NCBI RefSeq assembly: GCF_013408445.1
Contig: NZ_JACBZL010000001.1
Location: 1,922,001-1,986,000 of the forward strand
Length of the DNA stretch: 64,000 bases
From: Corynebacterium tuberculostearicum
GTDB lineage: Bacteria > Actinomycetota > Actinomycetes > Mycobacteriales > Mycobacteriaceae
Direction of reading: 5' to 3'
Part shown: one piece after another, positions 23,941-30,369 of the stretch
How positions within the stretch are numbered: position 1 is the stretch's first letter
How the letters are laid out: each line of letters starts with the position of its first letter
Notes under the pieces: generated by a model
Told to the model about the DNA's origin: nothing
The model's input: the letters and a program-made list of their open reading frames with translations, nothing else
Database searches by the model: none
Position numbers and translations under genes: made by a program

Positions 23941-25143
23941 TCAGTTGCCCTGTTGGGGGTCAAGTTCGTTGTCTTTCTTGTTGTAATAGATTTTTTCTTC
24001 GGTGAGTGTGTAGGCGGCGATTTGTGCCCCAGTGGTGGTTATTTTGATGCTTACGCGGTTGTCGATGCAGACCATGGTGATTGGTTCGCCGCCCCATCGG
24101 CGCCCGATGTAGAGGCGGCGTAGTTTGCCACCCCATCGCAGGGTTGTCTTGCCGTTGGTGCCTACTTTGTCAGTGCGTAGGCGGTAGTCGTGGTCTGGTT
24201 TGATGTCTGCTGGGAGAGCTTTGGGCAGTGCTGTGTAGGCTTCTGCGGGGGTGGTTCTGTTTAGGGCTCTATGGGGGCGTTTGTGGTTGTAGTATTCGAT
24301 GATTTCTTTTAGCTGAGAGTTGAGTTCATCGAGACTTTGAGCTGGTATTTTGCTTGCTAGGGCTAGTTTAAGGGTGTAGTGGAAGCGTTCAACTTTTCCT
24401 TGTGTTTGGGGGTGGTAGGGTTTACCGTTTTTCTGCTTGATTCCTAGGTCTATGAGCAGTTGCTCGAATCCGTTTCGCGCGGGGTTTGTCCGGTCTGTGC
24501 TGGTTGTGAATGCTCGGCCGTTGTCGGTGAGGGTGGACTGGGGGTAGCCGTGTGTCTGGCCTGCATTAATGAAGCTTTCTATGACGTTTCCCACGGTGGC
24601 ATTGTTGTAGGCACAGCAGGAGATGATGAACCGGGAATGGTCGTCCAAGATGGTGAGGATAGCTACTCGCTTGTGACCTGCGATGGTCCAGTCACTGTAG
24701 TCCATTTGCCATGTTTCGTTGGGTTGATCTGCTTGAAATCGTATCCATGAGCTGCGAGGACGCTTTTGTGGTTGGGCGATGACGTGACCGTTGTTTGCGA
24801 GCACTCGGTGGATTGTGGATGGTGCTGGTGGTGGGTCGATTCCCTCTTGCTGCAAGTGCCAGCGAATTGTATGGGCTCCGGCGTTAGTGCCGCGTTCTGT
24901 GAGGTCCTGGCGCAGTTTAAGTATGCGGTCGACAGTGCTGGGGTTGAGCGCTCGGGGATTAGTGCGCGGGCGTTTAGAGCGTGGTTCTAGGCGGTTGATT
25001 CCGCCTTCTCGGTAGCGGGCTTGAAGTGTTCGGATCCATCTGGTGCTGACGCCGAAATGGTCAGCTGCTTCGGCTTGAGTCATGCCGGTAGCAAGCATGG
25101 TTTCGATGATGATTTTTGGGCTTGGTTTTGATTTCTGCTCCAT
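23941..25143 (-). CDS. IS481-family transposase
   Basis: 400 residues. An N-terminal helix-turn-helix region (about 15-60: MTQAEAADHFGVSTRWIRTL) precedes the DDE integrase core with D148 in WQMDYSDW, D207 in TLTDNGRAF and E252 in QGKVERFHYTL. The C-terminus has NHKRPHRALNRTTPAEAY, typical of IS481/IS3-like integrases. Frame is intact from ATG 25143 to the stop at 23941. It is transcribed toward tRNA-Arg. Single-frame organisation, TGT ends and a long target duplication fit IS481 rather than IS3. Confidence 0.95.
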   Translation of the reverse strand: MEQKSKPSPKIIIETMLATGMTQAEAADHFGVSTRWIRTLQARYREGGINRLEPRSKRPRTNPRALNPSTVDRILKLRQDLTERGTNAGAHTIRWHLQQEGIDPPPAPSTIHRVLANNGHVIAQPQKRPRSSWIRFQADQPNETWQMDYSDWTIAGHKRVAILTILDDHSRFIISCCAYNNATVGNVIESFINAGQTHGYPQSTLTDNGRAFTTSTDRTNPARNGFEQLLIDLGIKQKNGKPYHPQTQGKVERFHYTLKLALASKIPAQSLDELNSQLKEIIEYYNHKRPHRALNRTTPAEAYTALPKALPADIKPDHDYRLRTDKVGTNGKTTLRWGGKLRRLYIGRRWGGEPITMVCIDNRVSIKITTTGAQIAAYTLTEEKIYYNKKDNELDPQQGN

Positions 25144-25305
25144 TTTTAAAGCATGGAGGATCGATGTCTCGAGACATCACTTTTTGTCGCGGCCGGGCAA
25201 ATTTAACTTCAGAGTTTTCTACCGGATCGATGTAATGAGACATTAGTGCTGGTTAGACCGGAACTATCTCATAAGACATGCGGAACGATGTCTCCGAACC
25301 AGACA

Positions 25306-25320
25306 CCTCCGGGCGCACAA
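25306..25320 (+). repeat. 15-bp target-site duplication, right copy
   Basis: CCTCCGGGCGCACAA, identical to 23876-23890; it is followed by the displaced original tRNA-Arg terminator. Confidence 0.9.
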
Positions 25321-25324
25321 AATC

Positions 25325-25346
25325 AGCCGCCTTCGGGCGGCTTTTC
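25325..25346 (+). terminator. Displaced original terminator of tRNA-Arg(ACG)
   Basis: AGCCGCC-TTCG-GGCGGCT followed by TTTTCTT. Removing the IS and one repeat copy places it 4 bases behind the tRNA, as for the other tRNAs of this window. Confidence 0.85.
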
Positions 25347-25381
25347 TTGTATCTCAGCCCGTCCCACCCAGGTCTCGATCT

Positions 25382-25573
25382 ATGAAGTCTTCCGCCCTCG
25401 TCTCCGGCCTCATCGCCGGTGTCATCCTTGGCCTCATGCTATGGCTGGGGTCCGGCATTTTCTGGCTCTTCCTGGTTGGCCTAGGCATTGGGGTCGCTGC
25501 AACCCCGCTCCTAAAACTGGCCGCCGATCCTTCTCGTTCGCGCAAGCGCCGCGATAGTTCCTTCCGCGACTAG
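25382..25573 (+). CDS. Small membrane protein (glycine-rich two-helix)
   Basis: 63 residues with two closely spaced hydrophobic segments, LVSGLIAGVILGLMLWLGSG and FWLFLVGLGIGVAATPLL, and a basic tail (SRSRKRRDSSFRD). Family not recognised. It begins soon after the tRNA terminator; a weak CCAGG precedes ATG 25382. Codon use and the clear hydrophobic pattern support it. Confidence 0.55.
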   Translation: MKSSALVSGLIAGVILGLMLWLGSGIFWLFLVGLGIGVAATPLLKLAADPSRSRKRRDSSFRD

Positions 25574-25765
25574 GTCCGCACCACGCCGCTCCTCACGGCA
25601 CCCGCATAAGTCAGGCACAAGTCTCACGCAATCCACTTATAAAATGCAGGACAAGTATAAAATATTCGCAGCAACCTTCCAGACAGACTTAGTAGAAAAA
25701 GAAAGTCTTTATTAACAAGGGGAGTGCGGCGACGCGTTCCCCTCCGTCTTGAAGGAGAACGCTAG

Positions 25766-26689
25766 GTGTTAGCACCCTCGCGCATTGTAGGGCTCGATAT
25801 AGCCCGTTCACTTGCGATTATCGGCATGATAGTTCTGCATATGGCCTCCTTGGTGTGGCATACCAAGGTCATTTTAAATGGCCTGCCCGCCGCACTATTC
25901 GCCGTTCTAGCCGGCGTCACGTTGATGCTTATGTCCCGCGATTTCACGGCGACGACGTTCCTGCGCATCATCGCTCGCGGCTGCATAATTACGCTTATCG
26001 GCCTCGTCCTGCTGCCCGTGGGCGGAGAGATTCAAATCGTCCTCGTGGTCATCGGTATCACGATGATCCTGGTGTCCTGGGTCCCGCCGCTGCGCTGGTG
26101 GTGGAAGCTCCTGCTCCTCGCCGCTGCCACCGCCGCCGCGACCATAAAATATGCGCCGCTGACCCTGCCGCAGGTCTATCCGCTGCTGGCCTATTGCGCC
26201 TATTTCCTCGCTGGCATGCTGCTCTATGAGGTCTATATCCGCAGCTCCCGTGCCGCTGCCCAGTGGGTGTCCACCGGCATCGCCGCCGTGGTCGCCGCTG
26301 CCGGTTTTTACTTCCGCTTTGCCCCGGACATGCCTGGCTGGCTGCGCTTTACCGGCCACACCGGCGTGCTGGGAGAGATTGTCCTATCCATCGCCGTCGC
26401 CGCGATCGTCCTGCACTTATGCCTGCTTATCGGTCGAGTGGTGCCTAAGCTGGCGTATCCCTTTGCTGCGCTGGGGGCAATGTCGCTGAGCATCTACATC
26501 CTGCATGTACTCACCGCTTACTACTGGCAGAGCCACGTCTCCCTGCACAACACCGCCTGGGCCTGCGCGTTCATCGCCCTCTTCCTCGTCTTCGCGAGCC
26601 TATGGCGCCGCCTGATAGGGAAGGGGCCGGCCGAATGGGCCGTCGCCAAAGTTATCGCCATCGCCGTTCCTGCCGGAAAGAAGGACTAA
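25766..26689 (+). CDS. Heparan-alpha-glucosaminide N-acetyltransferase-like / DUF1624 membrane protein
   Basis: 307 residues, nine or ten predicted helices. The N-terminus IVGLDIARSLAIIGMIVLHM is the typical opening of DUF1624/DUF418-type acyltransferase-like proteins, with a conserved histidine in helix 1 and LSIYILHVLTAYYW near the C-terminus. Probably transfers or exports an acyl group on an envelope sugar; substrate unknown. GTG 25766 has GAAGGAG eight bases upstream. The serine protease gene follows with 2 bp between stop and start, so they are likely one operon. Confidence 0.78.
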   Translation: MLAPSRIVGLDIARSLAIIGMIVLHMASLVWHTKVILNGLPAALFAVLAGVTLMLMSRDFTATTFLRIIARGCIITLIGLVLLPVGGEIQIVLVVIGITMILVSWVPPLRWWWKLLLLAAATAAATIKYAPLTLPQVYPLLAYCAYFLAGMLLYEVYIRSSRAAAQWVSTGIAAVVAAAGFYFRFAPDMPGWLRFTGHTGVLGEIVLSIAVAAIVLHLCLLIGRVVPKLAYPFAALGAMSLSIYILHVLTAYYWQSHVSLHNTAWACAFIALFLVFASLWRRLIGKGPAEWAVAKVIAIAVPAGKKD

Positions 26690-26691
26690 TC

Positions 26692-27735
26692 ATGCAGCAC
26701 AAAATCTTCCCTGCCTTGCTCGCCGCCAGCATCGTGGCACTGACTGCCGCCCCGGCCACTGCACTCGAACACGGCGAACCAGCTCCGGACTCCCCGGAAG
26801 CCCGTACCGTCGCCCAACTCAAGATAGGACGCGTGGGCAGCTTCGGCGATTGCACCGGCACCCTCGTGGCCGCCCAGTGGGTGCTCACCGCCCGCCACTG
26901 CCTCGAGTCCGTCAATAACGAGGGCACGCAGGCCCGCATCAATGGCACCACCTACGACGCCGATTCGTGGGCGCTATCCCCGCTTTCCGACGCCGCCCTT
27001 CTCCACCTCACCACCCCCGTCACCGACACCACCCCGGCTGAGATTTCCGCTCACGTGCCAGAACCTGGCCAGCGCGGTACGCTTTACGGCTGGAGCAGCA
27101 GTTCCTCCATGGCGCGCCGCGGCCAGCTGCCGCAGGCGGAGATGGAAGTGGCTGAGCTCCTCGGCGCCGGCCCTGCTGGCCCCGCTAGCTCCACCGAACC
27201 AGGCGCCGCAGACGCGGCCGAGGATGGCGCCGAGGATGCCGCTGGCGGAGAAAGCATTCCCGCGGCCGAGGCCATGCCGGGGCTCAGTGCACCAGAGGGG
27301 ACAGAAAGCGTACCGGCCGGCGAAGCGATGCCGGGTGGGGCGCCAGATGGTCCGATGCCACTAATTGAAAGCGCCATCCTCGACGTACACTCCACCGGCC
27401 GAGCCGGCATGCAGGGCGGCGACTCCGGCGGTCCTTTCTTCGTAGACGGAAAGCTTGCCGGTTTGGCCACCGCGGGCACCGCGAACGGGGACCCAGACCT
27501 GCCTTCACCTAGTGCGGCTATTACCACGCTGGCCGGCACCAAGGACTGGATCGAGGGAGTAGTGAGCGGGCGCGATAAGGAAGCGATTCTCACCGCGGAA
27601 ACCACTCCCGAACCGCCGAAAACCCCGCAGACTAGCGCCGACCACCCTTGGCTTTATGCCGGCATAGCAGTGCTAGGTCTTATTGCCGCCGCGGTAGCAT
27701 CTCGCATTCCTGGCCTGCGGGGCCGAAAGCGTTAG
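26692..27735 (+). CDS. Secreted, membrane-anchored trypsin-like serine protease
   Basis: 347 residues. Signal peptide 1-24 (cleavage after ATA), S1 peptidase core with catalytic H69 in TARHC, D100 in LSDAALLHL and S245 in QGGDSGGP; C54 and C70 can form the usual disulfide. A 60-residue low-complexity insert of Ala, Glu, Gly and Pro (about 160-222), with AEAMPG and GEAMPG repeats, separates the Asp and Ser parts. A C-terminal helix (321-340) and basic tail anchor it. Likely acts outside the inner membrane on envelope or host proteins. It follows the acyltransferase-like gene closely and overlaps convergent tyrA by 4 bp. Confidence 0.9.
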   Translation: MQHKIFPALLAASIVALTAAPATALEHGEPAPDSPEARTVAQLKIGRVGSFGDCTGTLVAAQWVLTARHCLESVNNEGTQARINGTTYDADSWALSPLSDAALLHLTTPVTDTTPAEISAHVPEPGQRGTLYGWSSSSSMARRGQLPQAEMEVAELLGAGPAGPASSTEPGAADAAEDGAEDAAGGESIPAAEAMPGLSAPEGTESVPAGEAMPGGAPDGPMPLIESAILDVHSTGRAGMQGGDSGGPFFVDGKLAGLATAGTANGDPDLPSPSAAITTLAGTKDWIEGVVSGRDKEAILTAETTPEPPKTPQTSADHPWLYAGIAVLGLIAAAVASRIPGLRGRKR

Positions 27736-28760
27736 AAAATCTCGATGCGCCCGCCCAGGGACTCGGATTGGCGCAGCTGCGCCACCCAGTTCGGGCCGCC
27801 TGGGTGTAGGCGCAGCACTGGGCGGGAAGAAATCTTGACCGGGGAAACCGATTCCTTGCGCGCGCCGGAGCGGGCATCGATGCGGGTGCGGGCGCGATAG
27901 CCGGCGTCGGAAAGCTCAGCGATGGAAGGTTCGGGGGAGTCGAGCTTCTCGCGGGCATCGCGCAGCAAGTCCAAGGCTTCGTCCAATGCTTCCACCAACG
28001 CCGGCGCATTGGTCTCGCACATCTGCTGTACCAGCTCTGGGTGCGTGCCGGCCACGCGGGTGGCGTCCTTGAAAGAACCGGCGGACAGGGACTGTGCCAG
28101 GATTCCGCCATTATCGCCGACCACGGCGAGGATCTCCGCAAAGACGTGTGGCAGGTGGGAAATGCGCGCCACCGCGGCATCATGATTAGCCACGCGGATA
28201 GGCACCGCCTCTGCGTGCACCATCTGGGTCATGCGCACGACCTCGGTGAAGGTCTCAATCCACTCCTTCGGAATCTTTTCCCCGCGCGCCTCACACTCGG
28301 CGGCGTAGTCATAGGTAATGCCCCACGCCGCGCGGCGGAACAGGTCCTTCTGCGAGTTATCCCAGCCGGACTGGGACGTGCCCGCCATCGGGTGGCCGCC
28401 CACATAGCGCGACTCCATACCGCGCTCCAGTACCTGCTGGCGCACGGCCGTCTTAACGGAAACGACGTCCGTAATACCGCAGCTCGGCGCGTGCTCCTGA
28501 ATGGCGTCGAGTACCTCGCCCACCGCGCCCATTGGCACGGCTATGACAATGAGCGCGTTCTCCGTCTCCGCGCGGGTCAAAATCGTCGGAAGATCATCGG
28601 TGACGTCAAAACCCTGCTTTACTGCAGTGCGGGCGCCAGAAGTGGAGTGGTTGTAGCCAAAAACGGGGTGATTGTATCCGGCGAGATCGCGCAGCAAAGA
28701 GCCGCCGATGAGGCCGAGGCCAATAATGCAGATAGGGCGTTGAACATCTTGAGAACTCAC
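27732..28760 (-). CDS. tyrA: Prephenate dehydrogenase TyrA
   Basis: 342 residues. The Rossmann motif IIGLGLIGGSLLRDL is at residues 12-26, followed by the prephenate-binding VGGHPMAGTSQSGW and VRMTQMVHAEA, and the helical dimer domain with HDAAVARISHLPHVFAEIL. It makes 4-hydroxyphenylpyruvate (or arogenate to tyrosine, the arogenate route being usual in corynebacteria) using NAD(P). No ACT domain is apparent at the C-terminus. Position matches Rv3754, beside the Rv3753c-type and tadA genes (divergent). Confidence 0.93.
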   Translation of the reverse strand: MSSQDVQRPICIIGLGLIGGSLLRDLAGYNHPVFGYNHSTSGARTAVKQGFDVTDDLPTILTRAETENALIVIAVPMGAVGEVLDAIQEHAPSCGITDVVSVKTAVRQQVLERGMESRYVGGHPMAGTSQSGWDNSQKDLFRRAAWGITYDYAAECEARGEKIPKEWIETFTEVVRMTQMVHAEAVPIRVANHDAAVARISHLPHVFAEILAVVGDNGGILAQSLSAGSFKDATRVAGTHPELVQQMCETNAPALVEALDEALDLLRDAREKLDSPEPSIAELSDAGYRARTRIDARSGARKESVSPVKISSRPVLRLHPGGPNWVAQLRQSESLGGRIEIF

Positions 28761-28799
28761 GATGACAATTGTGGCACAACACGACTAATCTCACGAGGT

Positions 28800-29279
28800 A
28801 TGAGCAACGAAAATTACTCCTTCGCAGTAACCGTCGCCCGCAACGCGGGCCAATGGCTGGTGCGCAGCTTCAACGATGACTTTGAGGATCCGCAGACCTC
28901 CATCAATGCGGTGCGCAGCCTGCGTTCCGAGGGCGCTGCGTTCGCGCTGCTGTGCGTGGAGGATGCCTATTTTATTGCCGTGCGCCCAGTGCCGGGCGGG
29001 GTAAAGATGCTCATCTCGGACGCCACCTATGGTGTCGACGATGACTTCGCCGCCGATTTCATGGATATCAACGATCATGAAATCCCGGATGTGGACCCCG
29101 AAGAGGCCGATCCTTATGGCGAGGGCGATTTCGATATCTTCGCTGATCTTGGTCTATCCGAGGACCAGGTGGGATACATCATTGACAATGATGAGGACTG
29201 GCCTTCCGATATGTTGCTGCGCATCGCCGGCGAGCTCGGCTTTGGCGATGAGTTGGAAGACGTCATTGATAACGCCTGA
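28800..29279 (+). CDS. TadA-associated acidic protein (Rv3753c family)
   Basis: 159 residues, very acidic. N-terminal strand-rich half (SFAVTVARNAGQWLVRSF, FALLCVEDAYFIAVRPVPGG) and Asp/Glu-rich C-terminal half (DPEEADPYGEGDFDIFADLGLSEDQVGYI). Orthologues in actinobacteria are annotated as tRNA adenosine deaminase-associated proteins because they always precede tadA; the biochemical role is not established. ATG 28800 lies 40 bp from divergent tyrA. Its stop overlaps the likely tadA start by 14 bp, so the two are coupled. Confidence 0.85.
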   Translation: MSNENYSFAVTVARNAGQWLVRSFNDDFEDPQTSINAVRSLRSEGAAFALLCVEDAYFIAVRPVPGGVKMLISDATYGVDDDFAADFMDINDHEIPDVDPEEADPYGEGDFDIFADLGLSEDQVGYIIDNDEDWPSDMLLRIAGELGFGDELEDVIDNA

Positions 29280-29736
29280 GCCCTTGCTGCGCGCTGAGGC
29301 TCGGATGCGCCGCGCCCTCGACGTCGCCAAGCGTGCGCCGGCCGGCGACGTCCCCGTGGGTGCGGTACTGTACGACGCCGCCGGAACCGAACTTGCCACC
29401 GGCGTCAACCGCCGCGAAGAGCTTGCGGACCCCACCGCCCACGCCGAGGTCGAGGCCATTCGCCAGGCCGTCCGCGTGCACGGCGATGGCTGGCGGCTTT
29501 CCGGCTGCGAACTCGTTGTCACCCTAGAACCATGCGCCATGTGTGCCGGTGCGCTGCAGGCCGCGCGGGTGTCTTCCGTGGTCTTCGGCGCCTTTGAGCC
29601 CAAGACGGGCGCGTGCGGCTCGCTTATCGATGTCCTCCGTGCCCCCACCGCCCCCTTTACCCCGCAGGTCCGCGGCGGCGTCCTCGAAGGCGAGTGCGCT
29701 GGGTTGCTCCGAAACTTCTTCGACGGCCTGCGCTAA
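29266..29736 (+). CDS. tadA: tRNA-specific adenosine deaminase TadA
   Basis: 156 residues. Zinc and catalytic residues are present: H59 and E61 in TAHAEVEAI, and C90/C93 in EPCAMCAGAL. The substrate is A34 of tRNA-Arg(ACG), converted to inosine to read CGU/CGC/CGA; that tRNA is at 23815 in this window. The start is most likely TTG 29266 (MITPEPLLRAEARM), overlapping the upstream stop; a TTG at 29284 is the alternative. The much longer upstream frame is a shadow of the previous gene. Confidence 0.92.
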   Translation: MITPEPLLRAEARMRRALDVAKRAPAGDVPVGAVLYDAAGTELATGVNRREELADPTAHAEVEAIRQAVRVHGDGWRLSGCELVVTLEPCAMCAGALQAARVSSVVFGAFEPKTGACGSLIDVLRAPTAPFTPQVRGGVLEGECAGLLRNFFDGLR

Positions 29737-29787
29737 ACGTGCGTACACTGGTGGTCATACAACAACTGTCTACTCAAAGGAGTGATT

Positions 29788-29988
29788 ATGGGCGATTTGG
29801 AAAACAAGAAGGATGGCCTCGTAGGCAAGGCAAAGGAAGCCTACGGCGAAGCTACCGACAACAAGGACGTAGCTAACGAGGGCAAGGCCGACCAGGTCAC
29901 CTCCGAGGCTAAGGACAAGCTGTCTGACGCCGCTGAAGGCATCAAGGACAAGGCCAACGAGGTTATCGGTGGCCTGAAGGACGACTAA
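29788..29988 (+). CDS. CsbD-like stress protein
   Basis: 66 residues, almost entirely charged and helical. The CsbD pattern is plain: NKKDGLVGKAKEAYGEAT, NEGKADQVTSEAKDKLSDA, GIKDKANEVIGGLKDD. Members accumulate under general stress; molecular function unknown. ATG 29788 is preceded by AAAGGAG at ideal distance, and codons are highly optimised, suggesting strong expression. Confidence 0.9.
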   Translation: MGDLENKKDGLVGKAKEAYGEATDNKDVANEGKADQVTSEAKDKLSDAAEGIKDKANEVIGGLKDD

Positions 29989-30079
29989 TCCTCGTCCCTC
30001 GTTTCCGCATCTCGCTGCGCTGGCACCCCGCCGGCGCAGCGATTTTGTCGCTCGGGCCTACTCCCGTAATCTGGAACGC

Positions 30080-30167
30080 GGTGGCGTGTCCGAGCGGCCG
30101 AAGGTGATCGCCTCGAAAGCGATTGTTGGGTAACCCCCAACCGCGGGTTCAAATCCCGCCGCCACCG
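30080..30167 (+). tRNA. tRNA-Ser (anticodon CGA)
   Basis: Acceptor stem GGTGGCG with CGCCACC, anticodon loop CTCGAAA (anticodon CGA), long variable arm TTGGGTAACCCCCAA, T arm GGTTCAAAT. CCA not encoded. Confidence 0.97.
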
Positions 30168-30174
30168 CACCGGG

Positions 30175-30210
30175 ATCCCGGCCTGTTTACGCAGGTCGGG
30201 ATTTTCTTTT
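30175..30210 (+). terminator. Intrinsic terminator of tRNA-Ser(CGA)
   Basis: Stem ATCCCGGCCTG with CAGGTCGGGAT (one G-U type change) and TTTTCTTTT after it. Confidence 0.92.
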
Positions 30211-30369
30211 GTCCAATTTTCCGGCAGGCGCGGGGAATCCGGCTGGCTGGCCGCCAGCTGTGAAAACTGGGACGCAGGTGGCTTCGTGATAGGGGATTGT
30301 GGGGTATGGCCACTACACTAGGGCAAAGTTCAACCCGTCCCCCACGCGAATGCGAAGGTACATCTACCC

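Larger units (their letters stand above)
23891..25305 (-). mobile_element. IS481-family insertion sequence, 1,415 bp
   Basis: Bounded by imperfect terminal inverted repeats of about 26 bp beginning TGT and sharing GAGACATCGTTCCG. One full-length transposase occupies almost the entire element. A 15-bp direct repeat of the tRNA-Arg 3' end flanks it. The 160 bp between the transposase start and the right end hold repeated ATGTCTC/GAGACAT units (25163-25178 a perfect 16-base palindrome, and around 25228, 25263 and 25285), likely transposase-binding sites. The left end also forms a terminator-like hairpin. The intact frame, ends and perfect duplication indicate recent insertion. Confidence 0.92.
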
